DNA of 7,182 bases from an uncultured Novosphingobium sp. (GTDB lineage: Bacteria > Pseudomonadota > Alphaproteobacteria > Sphingomonadales > Sphingomonadaceae), in the NCBI GenBank assembly GCA_938005655.1, contig CALLNA010000259.1:1-7182 (forward strand), given 5' to 3'. The notes under the pieces were generated by a model that was not told the origin of the DNA, did no database searches, and saw nothing but the letters and a program-made list of their open reading frames with translations. Made by a program: the position numbers and the translations under genes. Numbering within the stretch: the first letter of the stretch is position 1; every line of letters begins with the position of its first letter. Positions 1 to 5,605 of the stretch are shown piece by piece.

Positions 1-1
1 T

Positions 2-160
2 CCGCTCGCCTGGTATCCGCGCCTGCTCCACGCCACTCCGCAAGAGCGGGCCAAGTGGGAGAAATCGGCGGGCGGTTACGGTATTCACTGGCCGGAGATC
101 GACGAGGATCTGAGCACCGAAGGCCTGCTGCGTGGCGCACCGGCGCCGCGGGCGGCTTGA
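2..160 (+). CDS. DUF2442 domain protein, C-terminal fragment
   Basis: This is the last 52 codons of a gene that begins before the window; it ends at the TGA at 158-160. The visible protein runs from PLAWYPRLLHATPQ through GGYGIHWPEIDEDLS to EGLLRG. The tryptophan/tyrosine-rich start followed by a G-I-H-W-P-E-I-D-E-D-L-S core is the C-terminal signature of the DUF2442 family. These are small proteins of about 80-100 residues with no established biochemical role; some members lie beside DUF4160 genes in toxin-antitoxin-like pairs. No DUF4160 partner is visible here, though it could lie upstream. The next gene starts 8 bases downstream, so the two are probably co-transcribed. The family call rests on recalled motif similarity over a short segment. 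The function is unknown. Confidence 0.8.
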   Translation, partial: PLAWYPRLLHATPQERAKWEKSAGGYGIHWPEIDEDLSTEGLLRGAPAPRAA

Positions 161-168
161 GCGACCGG

Positions 169-630
169 ATGCAGCAAGGCCACGCCAGCTTCTTCGCGAT
201 CGCGGTGCTGATGCTCCTGACGGGCATCGGCATTCCGCTGATGGCGACGCTCAATGCCGGGCTGGGGCGGCAATTGGCGAGCCCGGCGACGGCGACCTTC
301 ATCCTCTTTGCCGTGGGCCTCGCGCTTTCGCTTGGAGTGATGCTGGCAGCGGGCGGCCTGCCGCTGGCGAGCAAGTTCCGGGGGATCGGCCCGCACTTCT
401 ATCTCGGGGCGGCCTTCGTCGTCTTCTATATCTTTGCGATCACCTGGGCCGGGCCGAAGATCGGCATCGGCAACGCGGTGTTCTTCGTGCTGCTGGGCCA
501 GTTGATCGCGGCGGCCGCAGTCGATCACTACGGGCTGTGGGGCGCGGTGCAGTCGTCGATCACCGGCAAGCGCGTGCTCGGTATCGCGGTGATGGCTTTC
601 GGTGTCTATCTGGCGCGCAAGCCGGTTTGA
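169..630 (+). CDS. YdcZ/DUF606-type DMT family transporter
   Basis: This is a 153-residue inner-membrane protein with five hydrophobic segments, roughly residues 7-27, 40-62, 75-95, 98-118 and 133-149. That is half of a ten-helix EamA/DMT exporter, the typical architecture of the YdcZ (DUF606) family, which presumably works as a dimer. The fourth segment carries the family-like stretch FFVLLGQLIAAAAVDHYG, followed by a last helix after a short loop. No substrate can be assigned; relatives are simply called DMT transporters. The ATG at 169 lacks a good Shine-Dalgarno sequence. An in-frame TTG at 157-159 overlaps the upstream stop as TTGA and is an alternative start that would add four residues (LSDR). 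The open frame extends back to 55, but that part reads through the DUF2442 gene in another phase and lacks family-like sequence. Confidence 0.85.
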   Translation: MQQGHASFFAIAVLMLLTGIGIPLMATLNAGLGRQLASPATATFILFAVGLALSLGVMLAAGGLPLASKFRGIGPHFYLGAAFVVFYIFAITWAGPKIGIGNAVFFVLLGQLIAAAAVDHYGLWGAVQSSITGKRVLGIAVMAFGVYLARKPV

Positions 631-680
631 GCTTTTTCGAGAATGATTCGTGCCGCCGCCGGGCGGAGGGACTGAAAAAA

Positions 681-686
681 GAAGGG
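681..686 (+). promoter_or_regulatory. Ribosome binding site deciding the GTG start of the carboxylase gene
   Basis: GAAGGG lies six bases before the GTG at 693. The first in-frame ATG is at residue 24 and would remove the conserved N-terminal stretch ILIANRGEIACRV, so the GTG with this purine-rich site is clearly the start. I see no convincing promoter or hairpin-plus-T-run terminator in the 62-base gap 631-692. It does hold a T-rich patch (633-637) and a short GC stem (CCGCC at 653-657 with GGCGG at 662-666), with no T-run after it. Confidence 0.55.
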
Positions 687-692
687 TAGGAC

Positions 693-2729
693 GTGTTCAA
701 GAAAATCCTCATCGCCAACCGCGGCGAGATCGCCTGCCGCGTCATCAAGACCGCGCGCCGGATGGGCATCCAGACCGTGGCCGTCTATTCCGACGCCGAC
801 GCCCGCGCGCCCTTCGTGCAGATGGCCGACGAGGCCGTGCATATCGGCCCGGCGCCGGCTGCGCAGTCCTACCTGATCGCCGACAAGATCATCGCCGCCT
901 GCAAGCAGACCGGCGCCGAGGCGGTCCATCCGGGCTACGGATTCTTGTCTGAGCGCACGAGCTTCGCCGAGCAGCTCGCCGCCGAGGGCATCGAGTTCAT
1001 CGGACCCCCGGTGAACGCGATCGCCGCGATGGGCGACAAGATCGAGTCCAAGAAGCTCGCCAAGGAAGCGGGCGTCAACGTCGTCCCCGGCTTCGTCGGT
1101 GAGATCGAGGACACCGAGCACGCGATCCGCATCTCGAACGAGATCGGCTATCCGGTGATGATGAAGGCTTCGGCCGGCGGTGGCGGTAAGGGCATGCGTC
1201 TGGCCTACGACGAGAAGGACGTGCGCGAGGGCTTCGAGTCGGTGAAGCGCGAGGGCCTGAACTCGTTCGGCGACGACCGTGTCTTCATCGAGAAGTTCAT
1301 CCTTAACCCGCGCCACATCGAAATCCAGATCCTCGGCGACAAGCACGGTAACGTCCTTTATCTCAACGAGCGCGAGTGCTCGATCCAGCGCCGCCACCAG
1401 AAGGTGGTCGAGGAGGCGCCGTCGCCCTTCGTCACGCCGAAGATGCGGAAAGCGATGGGCGAGCAGTGCGTCGCTCTGTCGAAGGCCGTGGGCTACTACA
1501 GCGCCGGCACGGTCGAGCTGATCGTCTCGGGCGCGGACCCGAGCGGCGAATCCTTCTACTTCCTCGAGATGAACACCCGCCTCCAGGTCGAGCATCCCGT
1601 GACCGAGGCGATCACCGGCATCGACCTGGTCGAGCAGATGATCCGTGTCGCGGCCGGCGAGAAGCTCTCGTTCGGCCAGAGCGACGTGAAGATCGACGGC
1701 TGGTCGATCGAGAACCGCGTCTATGCCGAGGACCCCTATCGCGGCTTCCTGCCCTCGACGGGCCGCCTCTCGCGCTATCGCCCGCCGGTCGAAGGCTGGA
1801 CCGACGACGGCGCGGAGAATGCCAATAATTTGAATGGGCGCCGCGGCGTGGACGGCGTGCGCGTGGACGACGGCGTCTATGAAGGCGGCGAAGTCTCGAT
1901 GTTCTACGATCCGATGATCGCCAAGCTGATTACCTGGGGCAAGACCCGCGACGAGGCGGCCGATCTCCAGATCGCCGCGCTCGACGCCTTCGAGATCGAA
2001 GGACTGGGCCACAACATCGATTTCGTCTCGGCGATCATGCAGCACCCGCGCTTCCGCTCGGGCGAGCTGACCACCGGGTTCATCGCCGAGGAATACCCGG
2101 AAGGCTTCTCCGGCGCGGCGACCTCCGACGCGCTCAAGGGCAAGCTGGCGGCGGTGGCGGGCTTCGTCGCCACGGCCCGCGCCGACCGCGCGCGGCAGGT
2201 CGACGGGCAACTCGCCCACCACCTGCCGCCGCCGTCCGAATGGCAGGTCAAGATCGCCGGCAAGACCTTCGCGGTCGAGCTGGGCGACGAGGCGATCACG
2301 GTCGATGGCGCGGCCGTCGACCTGGCGATGGAATATGCGCCGGGCGACAAGCTGGTCGATGCCGAGGTCGATGGCGAGGACATCACGGTCAAGATCGAGC
2401 CGACCCGCACCGGCCTGAAGATGACCACCCGTGGCGCGATCCACAAGGTGGAGATCCTGCCGGCCCGCTTCGCGCACCTCGCCGGTCACATGATCGAGAA
2501 GATCCCGCCCGATCTCTCGCGCTTCCTGATCTGTCCGATGCCGGGCCTGCTGGTCTCGCTCAACGTCGCCGAGGGCGACAAGGTCGAGGCCGGGCAGCCG
2601 CTCGCGGTGGTCGAGGCGATGAAGATGGAGAACATCCTCCGCGCCGAGAAGGCGGGCACGGTCAAGGCGGTCAATGCCAAGGCCGGCGAGAGCCTGGCCG
2701 TCGACGCGATCATCCTCGAAATGGAATGA
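693..2729 (+). CDS. pccA: Acetyl/propionyl-CoA carboxylase, biotin-carrying alpha subunit
   Basis: This 678-residue cytoplasmic protein joins a biotin carboxylase to a biotin carrier. It carboxylates biotin with ATP and bicarbonate; a separate beta subunit then passes CO2 to propionyl-CoA (giving methylmalonyl-CoA) or a similar acyl-CoA. Domains: biotin carboxylase N-domain about 1-112 (ILIANRGEIACRV, AVHPGYGFLSE); ATP-grasp about 115-325 with the glycine-rich loop GGGGKGM at 162-168 and FLEMNTRLQVEHPVTE at 290-305; C-domain about 338-450; a linker/BT domain about 480-600; biotinyl domain about 610-678 with EAMKM and biotinylated Lys644 (codon 2622-2624), 34 residues from the end. Full length matches PccA proteins. 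Residues about 366-388 form a loop absent from AccC; alphaproteobacterial PccA proteins vary here. The propionyl rather than methylcrotonyl assignment comes from overall likeness and length; the beta subunit is not in view. The next gene overlaps by four bases. Confidence 0.93.
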   Translation: MFKKILIANRGEIACRVIKTARRMGIQTVAVYSDADARAPFVQMADEAVHIGPAPAAQSYLIADKIIAACKQTGAEAVHPGYGFLSERTSFAEQLAAEGIEFIGPPVNAIAAMGDKIESKKLAKEAGVNVVPGFVGEIEDTEHAIRISNEIGYPVMMKASAGGGGKGMRLAYDEKDVREGFESVKREGLNSFGDDRVFIEKFILNPRHIEIQILGDKHGNVLYLNERECSIQRRHQKVVEEAPSPFVTPKMRKAMGEQCVALSKAVGYYSAGTVELIVSGADPSGESFYFLEMNTRLQVEHPVTEAITGIDLVEQMIRVAAGEKLSFGQSDVKIDGWSIENRVYAEDPYRGFLPSTGRLSRYRPPVEGWTDDGAENANNLNGRRGVDGVRVDDGVYEGGEVSMFYDPMIAKLITWGKTRDEAADLQIAALDAFEIEGLGHNIDFVSAIMQHPRFRSGELTTGFIAEEYPEGFSGAATSDALKGKLAAVAGFVATARADRARQVDGQLAHHLPPPSEWQVKIAGKTFAVELGDEAITVDGAAVDLAMEYAPGDKLVDAEVDGEDITVKIEPTRTGLKMTTRGAIHKVEILPARFAHLAGHMIEKIPPDLSRFLICPMPGLLVSLNVAEGDKVEAGQPLAVVEAMKMENILRAEKAGTVKAVNAKAGESLAVDAIILEME

Positions 2730-3508
2730 ACCTCGGCGAGCTTCTGACCGGGGCCGAGCCGCGCGGCGACGGTTTCGCCCTCTCGGTGCCGGAGACCTGG
2801 CACCAGGGGCGCACCGGCTACGGCGGGTTCTCGGCGGCGCTGGCCCTGGCCGCGGCGCAGCGGACGGGCGGGGACCTGCCGCCGCTGCGCTCGGCCCAGG
2901 TCGCCTTCGTCGGGCCGCTCTACGGCGGGATCGAGGCGCGGGCGCGGGTCCTGCGCCGAGGCAAGAACGCGACCTGGATGGCGGCCGAGCTGCTGCGAGA
3001 AGGGGAGGTCGGGCTGACCGCCGCCTTCGTCTTCATGGGGCCGGTGGAGAGCAGCCTGCACCTCAACGACTGCGGACCGCCCGCGGCGCTGGTGCCGTTC
3101 GACGAAGCGCGGCCGCTCGTGCCGAACACCCATACGCCGGCCTTCATCCGCCACTATTTCGAAGCGCGCTTCGCCCTGCCGAAGCCCGCGCAGCCCGAGC
3201 CCGAGATCTGCTGGTGGGTGCGGCCCAGGGAGCACGCTAGCCTCGACCCGACGCTCGCCGTGCTGCTCTGCGCCGATGCCGTGCCGCCCGGCGTCCTGCC
3301 GCTGATGCGGCCCGGCATCGCGGTCAGCTCGATGACCTGGCAGGTCAACATGCTCACGCCCCGGCCGGCGACGCGCGACGGCTGGTGGCTGCTCCGCTCG
3401 GTCGGGACCTATGCGGAAGCCGGGTGCTCCAGCCAGCAGATGCAGCTCTGGAACGCGGCCGGCGAGCCGATCCTGAGCGCGATGCAATCGGTGGCATTGT
3501 TCGGCTGA
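2726..3508 (+). CDS. TesB-like double-hotdog acyl-CoA thioesterase
   Basis: This 260-residue protein fits the acyl-CoA thioesterase II-like family (two hotdog folds in tandem), which hydrolyses acyl-CoA to free acid and CoA. The first hotdog spans about residues 10-110, with WHQGRTGYGGFSAALALAAA giving the entry to the central helix. The second spans about 135-260: its helix is DPTLAVLLCADAVPP, then a strand SSMTWQVNML, and the family-like end SQQMQLWNAAGEPILSAMQ. The ATG at 2726 sits inside ATGA shared with the carboxylase stop, without a visible Shine-Dalgarno sequence, so translation is probably coupled to pccA. Substrate chain length cannot be read from sequence. The coupling suggests a role in controlling short-chain or branched acyl-CoA pools around propionate metabolism, but that is inference. 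The open frame upstream of 2726 is a shadow of pccA. Confidence 0.85.
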   Translation: MNLGELLTGAEPRGDGFALSVPETWHQGRTGYGGFSAALALAAAQRTGGDLPPLRSAQVAFVGPLYGGIEARARVLRRGKNATWMAAELLREGEVGLTAAFVFMGPVESSLHLNDCGPPAALVPFDEARPLVPNTHTPAFIRHYFEARFALPKPAQPEPEICWWVRPREHASLDPTLAVLLCADAVPPGVLPLMRPGIAVSSMTWQVNMLTPRPATRDGWWLLRSVGTYAEAGCSSQQMQLWNAAGEPILSAMQSVALFG

Positions 3509-3525
3509 CGTCCTATCTTGGGCCC

Positions 3526-3960
3526 ATGCCCACGATCTGGACCATCGGCTACGAACAGACGACCCAGGCCGGCGTGATCGACGCGCTCACGGGGGCCGGC
3601 ATCGAGGTGCTCGCCGACATCCGCTATCTGCCGCTCTCGCGCCGTCCCGGCTTCTCCAAGTCCTCGCTGCGCGCCGCGGCGGAGGAGGCGGGCATCGCCT
3701 ATCGCCATTTCAAGATGCTCGGCACCCCGGCCGACGGCCGCGCCGCCGCCCGCCGGGGCGACCATGCCGCGCTCTCGCGAATCTACGCCGGCCAACTCGA
3801 GCTGCCCGAGGCGATGGCCGCCATGGCCGAACTGCGCGACCTCGCCGGGGAGAAGCGCGTGGTGCTGCTCTGCTACGAGCGCGACGCGGCGGCATGTCAC
3901 CGCAGCCTGCTGATCGAAGCCCTGCTGGCGGATTTCGCCGAGGTCGACCTGCTGCCTTAG
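3526..3960 (+). CDS. DUF488 family protein
   Basis: This is a 144-residue soluble protein with the hallmark motifs of DUF488: TIGYEQ at residues 6-11, DIRYLPLSRRPGFSK at 31-45, and LLCYERDAAACHR at 114-126. The last motif, with its C-x-E and C-H-R elements, is the most conserved part of the family and looks like a metal or nucleic-acid related site. No reaction is established for the family. The ATG at 3526 gives the expected N-terminus right before TIGY. Codons upstream of it read through the end of the thioesterase gene in another phase. I see no clear Shine-Dalgarno sequence in the 17-base gap. The TAG stop (3958-3960) overlaps the stop codon of the opposite-strand transporter gene. The gene may simply be the last member of the plus-strand operon. 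Confidence 0.88.
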   Translation: MPTIWTIGYEQTTQAGVIDALTGAGIEVLADIRYLPLSRRPGFSKSSLRAAAEEAGIAYRHFKMLGTPADGRAAARRGDHAALSRIYAGQLELPEAMAAMAELRDLAGEKRVVLLCYERDAAACHRSLLIEALLADFAEVDLLP

Positions 3961-5351
3961 GCCAGCGCTAGGTCCTCCGTCCGGGCCTCATGCATCAGCC
4001 GCGGGGCGAGCAGCAGCTTGAAGGCTACGAAGACCACGCCCGAAACCACGGCGAAGCCGGCGTGCATCAGCCAGAAGTCGGTCGTCCGCATCGTCTCCAG
4101 CCAGCCGCCGATCCAGCCGACCAGCGCGTTGGCGATGAAAATGGCCAGATAGTAGAGCCCGATCACCGTTGCGTTGATCTGCCGGGGCGCGAGGCGGGCG
4201 AACAGCGCCAGGCTGACCGGCATGATGTGCGCGAAGCCGATCGAGTTCAGCACGTGGAACATCAGCGGCCAGAACAGGCCGATCGCGCCGTGCTCGGGCT
4301 TGGTCGCCGCGGCGGCGACAAGGGCCAGCATTCCGGCGATCGAGAAGGCCGAGCCGATGATGATCTTCGTCAGCTCGTCCGGCTCGCGCCGATGCTTGCC
4401 GTACCACCGCCAGAACAGGGCGACGAGCAGCAGGAAGCTGCACGAGACGACCGAATCGACCGTCACCAGCCAGGTCGTCGGCAGCTTGGTCCCGAACCAG
4501 ACGAGATCGAAGTTGCGGTCGCCCCAGACCATGTAGGCGTTGAAGATCTGCATGTTGGGGACGAGCGAGATGGCCAGCACCGGGATCAGCAGGATCAGGG
4601 CGGTAGTGGCCAGCCAGTCGGTCCGGTCCATCGGCGGCTGGGGGACTTGGGCGGCCTGGCGCGGCGGCTCGGGCGGCAGGTATCTCGTGCCGGCGAGGAA
4701 GGTCAGCCCCCCGAGCACCATGCCCACGCCGGCTGCGCCGAAGCCCCAGTGCCAGCCGACCTTCTCGCCCAGCGAGCCGACGATCAGCGGCGAGGCGATC
4801 ACCCCCGCGTTGATCGCCAGGTAGAAGATCTGGAAGGCGTCGGCACGGCGGTTGTCGCCCTCCTTGTAGAGTGCGCCGACCTGGCTGGCGATGTTGCCCT
4901 TGAACATGCCCGAGCCCAGGATCAGGCAGGCGAGGGCGATCAGGAAGGTGCGGTCGAAGGCCATCAGGAAATGGCCCAGCGCCATGGTCAGCCCGCCGAG
5001 CAACAGCGTCCGCCGCGTGCCCAGCACCCGGTCGGCCAGCCAGCCGCCGGCGATCGGGGTCAGATAGACGCAGGCCGCATAGGTCCCGAAGATGGCCGAA
5101 GCGAAGGGCTGCCCGTCGATCCCGCCGTAGAGCGCGCGCAGGCCCTCGATCCCCCAGACCTTGCCGACGCGGTCCGGCAGCAGCAGCGCCTTGGTCATGT
5201 AGAGCACCAGCAGCGCCTGCATCCCGTAGAACGAGAACCGCTCCCACGCCTCGGTGAAGGCCAGGTAGCCGAGCCCCTTGGGGTGGCCGAGGAAGGCGCG
5301 GTCGGCCCGCGTCTCGATGTCGAGCTGGGGTGTGGCCTCGGCGGTGGTCAT
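3957..5351 (-). CDS. POT/PTR2 family peptide MFS transporter
   Basis: This is a 464-residue inner-membrane protein of the proton-coupled oligopeptide transporter branch of the major facilitator superfamily, which imports di- or tripeptides with protons. The first helix carries EAWERFSFYG (residues 34-43), the E-x-x-E-R-F-x-x-Y-G motif that couples proton and peptide binding. Other family marks are GGWLADRVLGTRR (102-114), the GMFKGN stretch with Lys151, and the PTR2 signature FYLAINAG (176-183). About a dozen further hydrophobic helices follow, with a proline-rich cytoplasmic loop near 225-242 between the N- and C-terminal halves. The TM7 region reads NMQIFNAYMVWGDRN, where some relatives have Glu-Gln before this stretch. 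Length is normal for the family. The ATG at 5349-5351 is preceded by no Shine-Dalgarno sequence and overlaps the stop of a short upstream frame. A nearby nucleoside hydrolase-like gene is divergent; a shared role is not shown. Confidence 0.92.
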   Translation of the reverse strand: MTTAEATPQLDIETRADRAFLGHPKGLGYLAFTEAWERFSFYGMQALLVLYMTKALLLPDRVGKVWGIEGLRALYGGIDGQPFASAIFGTYAACVYLTPIAGGWLADRVLGTRRTLLLGGLTMALGHFLMAFDRTFLIALACLILGSGMFKGNIASQVGALYKEGDNRRADAFQIFYLAINAGVIASPLIVGSLGEKVGWHWGFGAAGVGMVLGGLTFLAGTRYLPPEPPRQAAQVPQPPMDRTDWLATTALILLIPVLAISLVPNMQIFNAYMVWGDRNFDLVWFGTKLPTTWLVTVDSVVSCSFLLLVALFWRWYGKHRREPDELTKIIIGSAFSIAGMLALVAAAATKPEHGAIGLFWPLMFHVLNSIGFAHIMPVSLALFARLAPRQINATVIGLYYLAIFIANALVGWIGGWLETMRTTDFWLMHAGFAVVSGVVFVAFKLLLAPRLMHEARTEDLALA

Positions 5352-5419
5352 GCGGCGGCAGGGACCGGGAAAGCCGATTCGGGACAGGCGGCGGCGGGGT
5401 TTTGGGGGATGGAGCGCAT
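5348..5419 (-). CDS. Possible 23-residue leader peptide upstream of the peptide transporter
   Basis: A short minus-strand frame begins with ATG at 5417-5419, preceded by GAGGA (5424-5428) four bases away. It encodes MRSIPQNP and then an Ala/Pro-rich end, finishing PVPAAA, and stops with TGA at 5348-5350, overlapping the transporter ATG as ATGA. The transporter has no Shine-Dalgarno sequence of its own, which fits coupling by re-initiation. The same frame stays open further upstream with G/C-rich third positions and protein-like sequence (for example GLDLKQSLRFIEDSM), but I find no in-frame ATG, GTG or TTG there between about 5420 and 5600. The segment could therefore be a real leader, the remnant of a larger gene, or chance in GC-rich DNA. 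No homologue is recognised. Confidence 0.3.
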   Translation of the reverse strand: MRSIPQNPAAACPESAFPVPAAA

Positions 5420-5501
5420 GGAGTCCTCGATGAAGCGCAGCGATTGTTTCAGATCGAGGCCGTGTAGGAAAGCGTTCCGAACGAAGCCGCCGAAAACGGG
5501 G

Positions 5502-5521
5502 ATCGGCCAGCCGAGGCCGAT
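5502..5521. repeat. Perfect 7-bp inverted repeat, possible operator
   Basis: ATCGGCC (5502-5508) is followed by six bases and then its exact reverse complement GGCCGAT (5515-5521). The arms can be extended by one G-T pair. The right arm ends at the first base of the TTGGAC hexamer proposed as a -35 element of the nucleoside hydrolase gene, so a protein bound here would meet RNA polymerase. As RNA it would form a GC-rich hairpin but has no T-run, so it is not a typical intrinsic terminator. Short GC-rich palindromes occur by chance in such DNA. Confidence 0.35.
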
Positions 5522-5550
5522 TGGACTCGCCGCCCGATTGCGGACATAAC
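5521..5550 (+). promoter_or_regulatory. Candidate sigma70-type promoter of the nucleoside hydrolase-like gene
   Basis: TTGGAC (5521-5526) and CATAAC (5545-5550) are separated by 18 bases and lie 55-85 bases before the ATG at 5606. The first hexamer differs from the consensus TTGACA at the last three positions; the second resembles TATAAT at the central ATAA/AT positions. The sequence around the second hexamer is locally AT-richer than its surroundings. This is a by-eye match without experimental support. Confidence 0.3.
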
Positions 5551-5592
5551 GCGACAGGTCAGGCCAATTCGCTGACCATGACCGACCCGGAC

Positions 5593-5598
5593 AGAGGA
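5593..5598 (+). promoter_or_regulatory. Ribosome binding site of the nucleoside hydrolase-like gene
   Basis: AGAGGA is seven bases before the ATG at 5606. It is the best Shine-Dalgarno match in the window and fixes this start, which also places a twin-arginine signal at the very N-terminus as expected. Confidence 0.65.
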
Positions 5599-5605
5599 CG
5601 ACCTG

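Larger units (their letters stand above)
5352..5605. other. Divergent intergenic region between transporter and nucleoside hydrolase-like genes
   Basis: These 254 bases separate two divergently transcribed genes and should hold the promoters of both. Contents seen: the possible leader frame at the transporter side, an 11-bp odd palindrome CGTTC-C-GAACG (5473-5483), a 7-bp inverted repeat (5502-5521), a promoter-like hexamer pair facing the hydrolase gene, and a good Shine-Dalgarno sequence at 5593-5598. A plus-strand frame at 5409-5549 (46 residues, Lys/Arg-rich) has no ribosome binding site and no recognisable family. I found no convincing minus-strand promoter by eye. Confidence 0.6.

Noticed and set aside
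653..666. Short GC hairpin between the YdcZ-type gene and the carboxylase gene as a terminator
   Set aside because: The stem is only about five base pairs and is followed by purines and an A-run rather than a T-run on the transcribed strand, so it is not an intrinsic terminator.
606..2489. A 627-residue open frame on the minus strand opposite the carboxylase gene
   Set aside because: Long antisense frames are expected in GC-rich coding DNA. The product is an Asp/Arg/Leu/Val-rich sequence with no recognisable domain, while the plus strand encodes a full, conserved carboxylase.
3990..5549. A 519-residue plus-strand frame opposite the peptide transporter
   Set aside because: The sequence is rich in Arg, Gln, Asp and Gly and is the complement of membrane-protein codons; there is no family likeness and no ribosome binding site.
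5409..5549. A 46-residue Lys/Arg-rich plus-strand frame beginning MERMESSMKRS in the divergent region
   Set aside because: It has no good ribosome binding site, no recognised homologue, and lies opposite the better-supported minus-strand frame, so it is not called as a gene.
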